Shown here in pieces: positions 1 to 8,613 of a stretch of DNA of 34,886 bases. Origin of the DNA: an uncultured Verrucomicrobiota bacterium (GTDB lineage: Bacteria; Verrucomicrobiota; Verrucomicrobiia; Opitutales; Opitutaceae); contig CAJXQX010000042.1 of NCBI GenBank assembly GCA_913058185.1, forward strand, positions 1 to 34,886, written 5' to 3'. A model generated the notes under the pieces. The model had not been told where the DNA came from and searched no databases. It saw only the letters and a list, made by a program, of their open reading frames with translations. Position numbers and translations under genes: made by a program. Numbering within the stretch: position 1 is the first letter of the stretch; each line of letters starts with the position of its first letter.

Positions 1-42
1 CGTAAGGAGTCGTCGGCAGCGTCAGATGTGTATAAGAGACAG
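1..42 (+). other. Untrimmed Nextera read-1 adapter with i5 index
   Basis: The first bases match an Illumina Nextera adapter. They hold the index-like octamer GTAAGGAG (positions 2-9, which I recall as index S505), then the TCGTCGGCAGCGTC arm, then the transposon mosaic end AGATGTGTATAAGAGACAG ending at position 42. Genomic sequence starts at 43. This is library DNA, not biology. Confidence 0.98.
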
Positions 43-148
43 GGAGGGAAGACGGTTGAATTTGAAAAGAAAGTCCCCAAGGTGGGGGGGAGTTACATCT
101 CGAATAGTGAGATGAGTATCTTTTCTTACCCCTCTCCCCCTTAATATT

Positions 149-1471
149 GTGAATCTAGAACTCGATCGCCGTGATTTTCTTAAACAAGGTGCTGCTTTAA
201 GTGCCTTAGCCGCTGCTGGAAAACTGGGAGCCGCGCCCGGATTTCGTGCTCCCAAGCTGGACAAGGTGCGGGTTGGGTTCGTGGGGGCTGGTCTGCAGGG
301 CACGGGACATATTCGGAATCTACTCCAGATCGCTCAGGTCGAGTTGGTGGCGATTTGCGACATCGTGCCGGAGCATGCTGAAAAGGCGCAGAAACTCGCA
401 GTGGAGGCCGGGCAATCGGCTCCTGATCTCTACACTCGAGGTGACACCGATTATCGACGCCTGTGCGCGCGCGACGACATTGATCTTGTTTATAATGCGA
501 CCCCCTGGCGCTGGCACACTCCGGTCATGGTCGAGGCGATGGAAAATGGAAAACATGCGGCGACCGAAATTCCGGCGGCCGTTACCATCGAACAAGCCTG
601 GCAGTTGGTCGAGACTGCTGAACGCACGGGAAAACACTGCATTCAGATGGAAAACTGCAACTACGATAAGATGGAGTTGATGGTGCTCAATATGGTGCGT
701 AAGGGCCTGCTGGGTGATTTGATCCACGCGCGATGCGGATACCTGCATGATTTGCGGGCGATCAAGTTCAGTGATAATCATGAAGGTCTGTGGCGGAGGG
801 AGCATTCCATTCATCGCAATGGTGACCTCTATCCGTCGCACGGTCTGGCCCCGATTGCCCAGTGCATGAATATCAATCGTGGCAACCAGTTCGACCATTT
901 GGTCTCGATGGCCAGCCCATCAAACAGTCTTAACTTGTATGCGGCCGAGAATTTCGGCGAAGACAGTCCGCAGGCGACGCAAAATTATGAACTCGGCGAC
1001 GTGGTCACTTCGATGATCCGCACCCATCACGGTCAGACTATTGTGGTGACCCATGATACCAATACCCCACGACCCTACAGTCGGGATATTCTGGTGCAGG
1101 GAACCCGAGGCATAGTTCAAAAATATCCTTCACCGAAGATTCACATCGAAGGTGTAACCGAAGGGCATGGTTGGGAAGAACTCGACCGCTACGTTGAAGA
1201 ATACCAACACCCCCTCTGGACCAACATTATCGAGAAAGCTAAAGGCGCAGGCCATGGCGGCATGGACTTTATTGAAGATTATCGACTGATCCAGTGCCTC
1301 ATTGAAGGCCAGCCGATGGACACGGATGTCTATGATGCGGCCGCCTTGAGTGCCGTTTCTGAGCTCAGTGAACGGTCCATCGCCAACCGTAGCAAGTCGA
1401 TGGACTTTCCTGACTTCACCCGCGGTGCTTGGAAAACCCGAGCGCCACTTGGCATCGTCACCGGGGCTTAA
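149..1471 (+). CDS. GH109-like Gfo/Idh/MocA family protein, Tat-exported
   Basis: This 440-residue protein belongs to the Gfo/Idh/MocA NAD-dependent family and looks like glycoside hydrolase family 109, which cleaves alpha-N-acetylgalactosaminides through an NAD-assisted mechanism. The N-terminus has a twin-arginine signal (DRRDFLK near residue 6, then an Ala-rich stretch), so it should be exported folded with its NAD. A Rossmann motif (VGFVGAGLQGTGH) lies near residues 42-54. The GH109-like signatures CGYLHDLR, GLWRREHS, YPSHGLAPIAQCM and the NINRG segment follow in order. The start is GTG at 149: an in-frame TGA at 113-115 precedes it and no ATG lies between. No clear ribosome binding site is visible. 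Length fits the family. The exact substrate is inferred from family only; other exported Gfo/Idh/MocA dehydrogenases remain possible. Confidence 0.85.
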   Translation: MNLELDRRDFLKQGAALSALAAAGKLGAAPGFRAPKLDKVRVGFVGAGLQGTGHIRNLLQIAQVELVAICDIVPEHAEKAQKLAVEAGQSAPDLYTRGDTDYRRLCARDDIDLVYNATPWRWHTPVMVEAMENGKHAATEIPAAVTIEQAWQLVETAERTGKHCIQMENCNYDKMELMVLNMVRKGLLGDLIHARCGYLHDLRAIKFSDNHEGLWRREHSIHRNGDLYPSHGLAPIAQCMNINRGNQFDHLVSMASPSNSLNLYAAENFGEDSPQATQNYELGDVVTSMIRTHHGQTIVVTHDTNTPRPYSRDILVQGTRGIVQKYPSPKIHIEGVTEGHGWEELDRYVEEYQHPLWTNIIEKAKGAGHGGMDFIEDYRLIQCLIEGQPMDTDVYDAAALSAVSELSERSIANRSKSMDFPDFTRGAWKTRAPLGIVTGA

Positions 1472-1659
1472 TGTTCGGGTCGGTCGGTAAAATGAGTCGT
1501 CAATCTCACTCCGTTGTGGGGTAGGAGTAGCGTGTCCGTGTTGTGAGTGTCGTCGTGATACTTGCCCAAGGATTGGTGAAGAACTCGCAACGAACGGATA
1601 CTGGCAGGACGTGGTCTTGATATCGCAGGAATTTCTACAACCGGGAAAGTGCTCGGCGG

Positions 1660-3540
1660 TTAGCGAAAACCGGGCCGAGATCTGAAATCTCCGATACCTC
1701 CCGATCGGGTATGTAGTTCAGCTAATTTAACCGGCTTTGCGATGAAGAAATCCATACCCGCATCAACGCATCGGGTTTGTTCTGCGGGGAGGGTTGCCGC
1801 CGTCAATGCGACGATCGGGAGCAACGCCGCGGTGCGTGATTGCAGGGAGGCCTCCGGGTCGGAAGCCCAGGTGCGGATTCGGCGAGTGGCTTCCCAGCCA
1901 TCCATATTTGGCATGTGGAAATCCATCAGGATGATGTCCGGAAGGGGGGCGTTTCGTAATGCGTCTAGCGCTTCGACGCCATCCGCGGCCAGCGCAGACG
2001 TGCAGCCTAACTCGCGGAGCTGAGCTCCGAGTATTTGTTGGTTCACTTGGTTATCCTCCACGATCAAGACGTGTAGCCCCAAGGCTTTTAGCGATTGAGG
2101 CGAACTGGGCGCGGATTTCGAAATGGTTGCAGTCGGTTCGAGGGGCAGGTCAAAGCTGAACGTAGAGCCTTTGTCGGGTGTGCTTTTGACTTCGATTTGT
2201 CCGCCCATCATTTTCACCAAACGAGCACTGATCGCGAGTCCGAGACCCGTTCCACCAAAACGGCGCGTGGTGGAGGAGTCGGCTTGGGTGAAGCGACTGA
2301 AAATCCTTTCCACGGTTTCTGCATCCATTCCGATTCCGGTATCTTTGACCGTAAAACGAATCTGTGGTGTCGCGCTGCTTTTACTCGATGATTCGGCGCG
2401 GAGATGGATCTCCCCGTCAGCCGGAGTAAATTTCACCGCATTGGACAGGAGATTCAGAATGATCTGTCTCAAACGGAAACTGTCTCCGGAAAAACTCTCC
2501 GAAAGATCTCCACCAATAGTATACCCAAGGGAGATGTTCTGACTGGCGGCGCGGGTTTCAATCAGTGCCATGGTGTCCACGAGTAGCGGTTTTAAGCGGA
2601 AGGGATGTGCCTCCAGGCGGAGTTCTCCGGCTTCGATTTTAGAAAAGTCCAATATGTCACCGAGAAGTTTCAATAGGAGCTCACCGGACTCGGTGACGAG
2701 CCGAGCATGTTCGTCGGCTTCTGCCGGTAATTGGGGATGCCGTTGGATTAATTCCGAGGCTGCGATGATTCCGTTTAGCGGGGTGCGAATCTCGTGGCTC
2801 ATGTTTGCCAGGAAATCACTCTGGGCTCGAGAGGCCGCGTCCGCGCGCTCGGAAGCGGCGGCTAGATCACGGTTTCGAATATCCACGAGATATTCAAGTT
2901 TGTCATTGGTCGCCCGGGTGGCTTGCAAGGCGTCGTGGCTGCGCCGGTTAGCCGCCGCAATCATTCGCACTAACGCGGTTCCGATCATGAAGATGACCAA
3001 CAACGTCAATATTCCTTCTCGTCGAAGGGTAGCAGCAACGAACGCCATCGAGTCGTCCATTTGGGACTGAAAAACCACCCGGTCGCAGAACGAGAGAAAA
3101 CCAGCGATCACAATGATCAGACTACTGAAAGCTACGCGTTACGTGGCGAAAACTAAGGCGATAAGTAGGAATACCGAATCGAACGCGAACAGGAGAATTG
3201 CCGCCGCTACGGCCTCTTGGTAGGCGGAGACCAGTAAAAGGAGCCCGTGAATGGGTAAAATTGAGCCCAAGACCAAGATGTTTCCGGCCTGAGCTAAACG
3301 CCCCTTAATCACTTCGTAACACGTCGCTACGTTTGCGATGATCACGATAGAGTTGAGCACCAATCTAAACTCGAGCAGCGGTGCCTCGATCCACCATAGT
3401 TTGATCATATTTCCCACGAGCACGAGCGTTAACAAGCTGCTGAAACTCAGCAGAAGCCTGGCTTTGAGTGCGTCAAAATAGATGTCGTCACGGTAGATTG
3501 AATCTATCCGTTCAACAATCGATCTCATGAAGTTGAGCAT
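1660..3540 (-). pseudogene. Hybrid membrane histidine kinase split by one in-frame TAA
   Basis: Two pieces lie in the same frame. The upstream piece (3139-3540, start MLNFMRS) has four hydrophobic segments and ends at TAA 3139-3141. The frame then stays open for nine codons into a further hydrophobic segment (SSLIIVIAGFLSF), another membrane helix (EGILTLLVIFMIG), a short coiled linker, and a complete kinase. The kinase has H-box FLANMSHEIRTPLNG, N-box LNLLSNAVKF, DTGIGM, GGTGLGLAI and a receiver domain with phospho-acceptor Asp in ILMDFHMPNMDG and the KP motif. Restored length is about 626 residues. The stop falls inside the predicted membrane sensor, so without readthrough the kinase piece could only start internally, for example at GTG 3109-3111. 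The sensed signal is unknown and no separate response regulator is adjacent. The last 15 residues after AELH do not resemble a typical receiver end. Confidence 0.85.
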
Positions 3541-3615
3541 GGTGGTTTCGTTTCGATTGGTGGTAGGGGCTAGTCTGTAAACTACCTGCAAAAAGAGGGT
3601 AACGCAAGAATCCAA

Positions 3616-3862
3616 ACAATTCGGGCGTGACCAAATAGCAATTCTGGGGGTTACCCCTCAGTTGGCCGGGGCGGTGTAGGGGGGATCCCCCGCCACTTGT
3701 GGACCGAAAAGTATGAATTGGCTCCGCCTTTTTGGTTTTTGAACCCGCAGACCGACCTCGCCCTCATCGCGAAATCTATCGAGCGGTGGTCAATCGGTCT
3801 AAACTCTTGGTATTGGGTTGGGGGGCTATCCAGTGAACTTAGGCAATAATCTGGTGCGCCGC
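3616..3862. promoter_or_regulatory. Intergenic stretch with two GC palindromes
   Basis: No gene is visible between the kinase gene and the DUF5916 gene, both on the minus strand. The stretch holds GGGGTTACCCC (3647-3657) and the perfect 12-bp palindrome GGGGGATCCCCC (3680-3691). Both lie about 110-150 bases upstream of the kinase start, so either could be a regulator site. This is inference from symmetry alone. Confidence 0.35.
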
Positions 3863-6121
3863 TCAGAACCGATAGGTGTATTGCAATTTACCAGCGAGTT
3901 TGGTGTCGAGGGTCACGAGTCGCAGGCTGCCGCTGTCTTCGGCCAACCAACCCTGGTTAAAAGAGACGAACAGGTCACTGCCGGGGCGGAGCGTCCAGCG
4001 CACCCGACTCTGCCAGCCTAGGTTGCGCGAGCGGTTGTCGTATTGCACGAGATTGGAAAACGAGAGTCGCGGCGAAACGGCGTAGTTAAATGTCGAGGTG
4101 AACGTGCGCGCGATGAATTCGCCCTCCGGCAAGTGTGCGAAGGTCTGATTGGTGCGGAATTGAAAGCTGAAACGCGGCGGTAGATTGTAACTGATGGTCG
4201 TCGAAAGCTGTTCGGCGGTGCCGGACCAAAAATCGCCGTAGCCGAAATTAACAAACGCGGAGAGACGCCGTTTGGTGGCGGAAGCGATTACAAATCCGGA
4301 GCGCACATTTTCGTAATCACCGGGTGGCAGAATGACGCCAGGAGCGATTTGAAACGGCGCGAATAAGCGCTCAAACGTGTGATCGATATCCGCCAGAGCG
4401 TGAATCGAATCGCCCGACCGGAAGTGCCAATCAAGCGGGGTGATCTTCCAGGCGGAGCTTTCGCGTTGTCCGTTATCGAGGCGTTCGAAATGGGTGTAGT
4501 AGACGTCGTGGAACATCTGCTGGATATTCAGGAAATCCTTGGGCCGGGGGTTGTAGCTGACCGCCGCGCGATACATGCGCACATTGTCACGCTGGACGAA
4601 TCCTATGCCGGGATCGAAGTTTTCCTGAATTTCCCGCATCACCAACATGCCGTCCCATTTGTCGTTCGGATAACGGAGGGAGAATCCGAAGGACTTGTTG
4701 TTGTCGTCCTTCACGCCGTCCTGTTCTGACGCGAGGGCGAAGGCGTTGAATATGAGGTTCTGGTCGTTGTCACCGAATTGAGAAGTCGAGAGATTGATGT
4801 CGGCTCCGTAGGTCTGACCATCTAGCCCGTTGCGCGAGTTCCCTTTGGCGAATATGCCGCCGATATACGATTGCTCGAAAAGGTTCTGTTTTAGTCGCGC
4901 GACCACAAAGTCCTTGTCGTTGACGAACGAGGTCGCATCTGTGCGCACGCCGAGGAGGCCGATTTCGGTCGCTCCTACCTTCCCGGTGAGTTTCATGCCA
5001 AATTCGAGGGGCACTTCGGACCCATTGGAGAGGCCGATACGCCGACTGAAGAAGGGGTAGACGTCGGCCCCGGCACTGGGCACACCGCCCGGAGGTTGAG
5101 GACCGGTGCTGGCAAAATCGAATACCCCAACATCCTCGAGGAAGAACGAACGCTTTTCGGGGAAAAACAGGGAGAAGCGCGTCAGGTTGATCTGCCGGGC
5201 GTCTACTTCGGTTTCGCCGAAATCCGTATTCACCGTGCCCGTGAGTTTCAGGCTAGGAGTGATGTTGTAGAAAAAATCGAGACCAGGTTCGGCATCGAAC
5301 TCGTCCTTGCCGGTGGCGGCGGAGTGAATCCAGCTCCCGGCCACGAAGGGGCGAATATCCAATCCCCGGCCTTGTTTAAGGTCGTGCAAACCAGATATTT
5401 CGCCGGCCTGGGCGATTTGCAGGAAATCATTTTCGAGGCGGCCGCCGGACCACATGTTCTCTTCCTGCTTACGGTAAATCGTTCGCGAGAGATTAAATCC
5501 CCACGTGGGGCTGTTGGCCGGGAAGTTCAGACTCTTGAAGGGGATGGCGATTTCGGCGATCCACCCTTCGTCGGTGCGGCTGGTGCGCAGATCCCAGATG
5601 GCATTCCAGTTGGTGTTCAGATCCTGTGACCCGAAGGCGAGACCATCGATGAGCGCTCCTGTAGGGTTGGTGGCGAAGTAGAAGGCGTTGCGTTGATTTT
5701 GAAACGTATCGAGTAAGATCTCGATGCGATCGTTGGCACTGATGCTGGCGTCGCGCGCCATCCGAGTGGCGAGGATTTGATCGGGCTCGGAGTCGAACGC
5801 GATGACCCCAATGTAGAGGAAATCGTCATTGTGAAGCAGACGGACTTCCGTGCGCTCGGAAGGCGACGTTCCGGGATTGGGCTGACGTTGGATCAGATCC
5901 CCCATGGGAGCGGCCGACTGCCAAGCGGCTTCGTCGAGCACCCCGTCCAAATTGATCGGCGCGGTCGCGCGAGCGACCTCAAACGTGCGCTTGGATTCAC
6001 TGCTGGTGGATTGTGCGAAGGAGTTCGAAAAACCACTTCCACAGGCGACGCAACAAATGGCTAGCTTAAGCCAGAAGCGTGATGAGATGGAAGGGTGATC
6101 CGGAGGGAGAGAGAAACTCAC
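3863..6121 (-). CDS. DUF5916 outer-membrane protein with CBM9-like N-domain
   Basis: This 752-residue exported protein starts with a positively charged and hydrophobic signal segment (FWLKLAICCVACGSGFSNSFA). Residues about 45-235 look like the carbohydrate-binding module 9-like fold (PINLDGVLDEAAW, ANDRIEILLDTF, GWIAEIAIPFKSLNFP). The rest matches the DUF5916 pattern (TPSLKLTGTVNTDFGETEVD, FFPEKRSFFLED), thought to form an outer-membrane beta-barrel. It ends in an aromatic residue (YTYRF), as outer-membrane barrels do. Proteins of this family are common in Bacteroidota, Verrucomicrobiota and marine Proteobacteria; their function is not firmly known. It appears to be a single-gene unit. Length is typical and no damage is seen. 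Confidence 0.85.
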   Translation of the reverse strand: MSFSLPPDHPSISSRFWLKLAICCVACGSGFSNSFAQSTSSESKRTFEVARATAPINLDGVLDEAAWQSAAPMGDLIQRQPNPGTSPSERTEVRLLHNDDFLYIGVIAFDSEPDQILATRMARDASISANDRIEILLDTFQNQRNAFYFATNPTGALIDGLAFGSQDLNTNWNAIWDLRTSRTDEGWIAEIAIPFKSLNFPANSPTWGFNLSRTIYRKQEENMWSGGRLENDFLQIAQAGEISGLHDLKQGRGLDIRPFVAGSWIHSAATGKDEFDAEPGLDFFYNITPSLKLTGTVNTDFGETEVDARQINLTRFSLFFPEKRSFFLEDVGVFDFASTGPQPPGGVPSAGADVYPFFSRRIGLSNGSEVPLEFGMKLTGKVGATEIGLLGVRTDATSFVNDKDFVVARLKQNLFEQSYIGGIFAKGNSRNGLDGQTYGADINLSTSQFGDNDQNLIFNAFALASEQDGVKDDNNKSFGFSLRYPNDKWDGMLVMREIQENFDPGIGFVQRDNVRMYRAAVSYNPRPKDFLNIQQMFHDVYYTHFERLDNGQRESSAWKITPLDWHFRSGDSIHALADIDHTFERLFAPFQIAPGVILPPGDYENVRSGFVIASATKRRLSAFVNFGYGDFWSGTAEQLSTTISYNLPPRFSFQFRTNQTFAHLPEGEFIARTFTSTFNYAVSPRLSFSNLVQYDNRSRNLGWQSRVRWTLRPGSDLFVSFNQGWLAEDSGSLRLVTLDTKLAGKLQYTYRF

Positions 6122-6237
6122 GTCGCGATCAAATCTCTCACCTCGAATTGGACGAGCCTAGAATTTCGATGCTGTCCGCTCTTTATGGTAACGGGTTGAA
6201 GCAATTAGACCACGAAACACACGAAAATGGTGTTAGA

Positions 6238-6321
6238 GGTAGGGCGTGATCGCCGAGCGCGCCGCCATCGGAGTCGGCTCCATTCTGATGAAGTCGGCGG
6301 CCTCGGCGAGGCAGCCCTACC
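6238..6321. repeat. Extragenic palindromic repeat, copy A
   Basis: An imperfect inverted repeat is bounded by GGTAGGGC (6238-6245) and GCCCTACC (6314-6321). Inner arms CGCCGAG and CTCGGCG also pair. The 5' arm matches copy B at 22159-22233 closely, with GGTAGGGCGTG then one variable base then TCGCCGAGCGCGCCG in both. It lies between divergently placed ends, upstream of the DUF5916 gene and downstream of vapC. It looks like a REP-type element. Confidence 0.75.
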
Positions 6322-6341
6322 TTGAGCGAAGCTACGTTTCT

Positions 6342-6740
6342 TTAGGGGGTGATCAGTCGCACTTTTGGGAAGTAAGCTCTATAGCGGGCGACGTCGCGGG
6401 TGAGCAGAGGCAGTTGCTCGATTTGCGCATGGGCGCCGATGTAGAAGTCGGGGAGAGGCGATCGTTTTTGCCCGCCTTTTTTACGGTAGTTTCGAAATGC
6501 TTGTCCGCTGAGGTATCCTGCTGCGTAGGGCAGGGGTAAACGCACCAGGGGCCAGTGCCGGAGTGCCCGTTCGAGTGCTGCTTCGGTGCGATAGGCTGCC
6601 GCCAGTTCCGCGTAGATGATCGGATTGATCGCGAGTTCATCGGTTTCGATTACTCGCAACAGTTGCGCCTCCGACCAGTCGGCCCACTCGGGGTCGTCGG
6701 CCAGCACGTCGATGAGCACGTTGGTGTCGACGAGGATCAT
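6342..6740 (-). CDS. vapC: VapC-type PIN-domain toxin ribonuclease
   Basis: This 132-residue PIN-domain protein is the likely toxin of a type II toxin-antitoxin pair. PIN nucleases cut RNA using acidic residues that bind Mg2+ or Mn2+. Visible acids are the first Asp in MILVDTNVLID, the Glu in NPIIYAELAAAY, and the Asp in LPDFYIGAHA; the final segment LLTRDVARYRAYFP is also typical of VapC. The start lies 6 bases after the stop of the upstream antitoxin gene, so the two are co-transcribed. Size is normal and the gene looks intact. The RNA target cannot be read from sequence. Confidence 0.9.
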   Translation of the reverse strand: MILVDTNVLIDVLADDPEWADWSEAQLLRVIETDELAINPIIYAELAAAYRTEAALERALRHWPLVRLPLPYAAGYLSGQAFRNYRKKGGQKRSPLPDFYIGAHAQIEQLPLLTRDVARYRAYFPKVRLITP

Positions 6741-6746
6741 CTCGGC

Positions 6747-6977
6747 TTAGTCTTCACCGCGAGTCAGGCGCATCAGCTCATCGGTGGTTTTAACTGCGGC
6801 CGACCCGCGGCTCTTGCGGAGGGCCGTTTTTAGCTTCGCCGTCCGGCCACTCGCCGCTGGTTTAATCAATACTCCCGCGGCTGTTTCCTCGAAGACGACC
6901 TCGGTCTCCGGCTGAAGTCCGTAACGCTTCCTCAGGCGCTGAGGAATCGTTACTTGTCCTTTCACGGTCAGTTTCAT
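6747..6977 (-). CDS. vapB: VapB-type AbrB-fold antitoxin
   Basis: This 76-residue protein has an N-terminal AbrB/MazE swapped-hairpin DNA-binding domain (MKLTVKGQVTIPQRLRKRYGL, ETEVVFEE). A charged C-terminal tail (residues about 45-76) should wrap around and neutralise the toxin. It comes first in the operon, as usual for antitoxins. A perfect inverted repeat sits just upstream of its start, consistent with autorepression by the VapBC complex, which is well known for this family. The start ATG is the only sensible one, giving the canonical family N-terminus. Confidence 0.9.
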   Translation of the reverse strand: MKLTVKGQVTIPQRLRKRYGLQPETEVVFEETAAGVLIKPAASGRTAKLKTALRKSRGSAAVKTTDELMRLTRGED

Positions 6978-6979
6978 TA

Positions 6980-7007
6980 AGTATTACTTTCTTAAAAAAG
7001 TAATACT
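6980..7007 (-). promoter_or_regulatory. vapBC operator: perfect 11-bp inverted repeat
   Basis: AGTATTACTTT (6980-6990) and AAAGTAATACT (6997-7007) are exact reverse complements with a 6-base spacer. The site begins 2 bases upstream of the vapB start codon and covers the place where its ribosome binding site must lie (AAGAAAG on the minus strand). AT-rich palindromes at this position are typical binding sites for AbrB-type antitoxins. Function is inferred. Confidence 0.75.
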
Positions 7008-7009
7008 AG

Positions 7010-7354
7010 TCAATCTTGATGACGGCCGAAGATGACCCTTGAGCGTCGTCGGCCGTTGAGGACCTGTCCGATGGCGGTCGATCGCACGAACAGGTCGTAG
7101 GTGAGCAGGGCGATACCGATGGTGGCGAGGGAGATGAAGCCCAATTTTAGGGTCCAGTGAACTTCGATCTCGGCGAGCGCGACTTGCATCCAAATGACAA
7201 TCGGCAGGTGGATGAGATACATCCAATAAGATGAGTCCGCGACATAGCGAACGAAGCCGTTGGCTCGGCTCATGAAGTGTCGGAAGAGACCAATGGTGAG
7301 CCAGACCAAGCGCCACATCATCACGGCATAACCCACGTGGTAGGCGAACCGCGC
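7010..7354 (-). pseudogene. 5'-truncated acyltransferase-3 family membrane protein
   Basis: About 115 residues remain of what looks like the C-terminal end of an acyltransferase-3 (OafA/MdoC-like) membrane enzyme. The frame reads FAYHVGYAVMMW, then DSSYWMYLIHLPIVIWMQ and further hydrophobic helices; the SYWMYLIHLP block is characteristic of the last helices of the family. Full-length members have about 350-400 residues, so roughly two thirds is missing. Upstream of about 7355 the frame no longer resembles the family, and sequence on the opposite strand becomes a different gene fragment. It ends 3 bases before the vapB operator. It is probably a non-functional remnant. Confidence 0.7.
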
Positions 7355-7756
7355 GGATTCTGCGCCGTCGGAGCCGTGTCGATCGGAGTGGTGTCGTTTG
7401 GTGGAATCGGATTCAGCATCATCGCCGCCGGTGCAATCTGCTACGGCTGGTGGGCTATGGGAGCGATTTCAATGGGCGTGCATGCCGTCGGTTCACTCTT
7501 TGCCTCGGCTTGGGAAACCGCCCAAGGCGGGTTCATGGTCATGTCTCAATATGTGGCGGCCGGGCAACTCGCGGTGGCTCCCCACGCCAATGATGCGATC
7601 GCCCATCTCACCTTGTATAACCCTGACGCGGGCCGCGACTGGCTCGTCTACTGCGTGATCGTGGTCATACTCACCCTTTTGCCCATTTCGCTTTACGCGA
7701 AAGCGGTGAAGAAGCGTTTCAAAAACGACTCTCCTTCCAATCCACCCCAAAACTAG
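7355..7756 (+). pseudogene. 5'-truncated Gly/Ala-rich membrane protein
   Basis: From about residue RGFCAVGAVSIG the plus strand encodes roughly 130 residues. They consist of short glycine-spaced hydrophobic repeats (AVGAVSIGVVSFGGIGF, GAICYGWWAMGAISMG, GVHAVGSLF), a middle segment (PHANDAIAHLTLYN), one strong membrane helix (LVYCVIVVILTLLPISLYA) and a basic tail. I recognise the repeat style but not a named family. An open frame continues upstream to ATG 7277, but that part is the antisense of the acyltransferase fragment, so the native start seems lost. It could still be expressed as a chimera from 7277. Function is unknown. Confidence 0.55.
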
Positions 7757-7765
7757 GGTGAATTT

Positions 7766-7945
7766 ATGACTGAACCGAAACCGAAATTTGACCCAAGATG
7801 GATGGCCTTCTTGGGCTGCACCTTGCTTGGCCTTGGATTCTGTTTCTTTCCCGAGAAGCTCTTTGTCTTCATCGGCTGTATCATCGCTGGCCCCGGAGTG
7901 GGCATGCTAGTAGCAGCGTATCTCCCGCCTCCGAAGACGGACTAA
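7766..7945 (+). CDS. Small 59-residue membrane protein
   Basis: ATG at 7766 opens a 59-codon frame ending in TAA at 7943-7945. It lies 9 bases after the stop of the preceding membrane-protein fragment, with AGGGTG before the start. The product begins with a short charged segment (MTEPKPKFDPRW). Two hydrophobic stretches follow (MAFLGCTLLGLGFCFF and LFVFIGCIIAGPGVGMLVAAY) and then a polar proline-rich tail. This is a plausible two-helix inner-membrane protein, probably co-transcribed with the upstream gene. I do not recognise a family. Confidence 0.55.
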   Translation: MTEPKPKFDPRWMAFLGCTLLGLGFCFFPEKLFVFIGCIIAGPGVGMLVAAYLPPPKTD

Positions 7946-8005
7946 AAGCAGTGCGGCTAGATCACGCACTCTTGCCCAGCCGGATTACTTCAGGGGATCT
8001 GCCGT

Positions 8006-8612
8006 TCAGCTTCTCGCGAAACGATTGAGTTTTGTGAAGCCACCGCGGTCAGCTTGCTGGAGCGCCGAAAGATAATCAGCCCGAGTATTCCTTGTGGCGG
8101 TGAGTTCAGCGCCACCGCCCCACGTGAATATAGGACGATCCATTGCCACGGCGAGTCGGATCGGCTAGGAGACGGGCGTGGCGACCGTTGCCATTTCGCC
8201 AAGGGTGAATAGCGACGAACCCGTGATGGAGTCGTACGCAGATCTCGTCGGCGGGGTATGTTTCAAATTCAATCCAAGCGATTGCGTCACCCAGCAGGAT
8301 CGCCAAACGGGTGGTGATCTCGGAAGCAGCGACACCAAGGTTGAGTTCGTTGTCGCGGAACTTGCCGGCCCAGCGCCAAACGTGACGAAACATCCGGCGG
8401 TGCAGCTCGCGGACAAACAGGTGATCCAGTAAATCGATGGGAGTTCGTTTTGGTCGTGCTGCAAAGAGCCACCGCCGGGCATCGAGAATGTTTTCGCGTT
8501 CGAGTAGGTTGAGTTCCACGAGCGTTATCACACTCGGGATGAGCCAACGTTCTTCGTCTGGTGAAACAGGGGTAGTGCCAGCGTTGTCGTTTCCGGAAGG
8601 AAGCGGGGACAT
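8006..8612 (-). pseudogene. Mobile mystery protein B (Fic domain), frameshifted
   Basis: The frame from ATG 8612 encodes a Fic/DOC-type protein with the catalytic loop HPWRNGNGRHAR, a match to the HxFx(D/N)GNGRxxR motif that transfers AMP to targets. The family is TIGR02613, 'mobile mystery protein B'. After LLAD the frame runs into 17 unrelated residues and a stop at 8106. Removing one G from the pair at 8158-8159 restores a convincing C-terminus (RLAVAMDRPIFTWGGGAEL, then RADYLSALQQADRGGFTKLNRF) that ends at TGA 8006-8008. The restored length is about 201 residues, normal for the family. The start lies one base after the stop of the mobile mystery A gene, so they form an operon. It may be inactive, or the extra base may be a consensus error. 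Confidence 0.85.
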
Positions 8613-8613
8613 A

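Noticed and set aside
1660-1715. Possible frameshift at the C-terminal end of the histidine kinase
   Set aside because: The last 15 residues look odd, but neither alternative frame gives a clearly better receiver-domain end.
5096-5629. 177-codon open frame antisense to the DUF5916 gene
   Set aside because: It overlaps conserved coding sequence on the other strand and has no recognisable domain.
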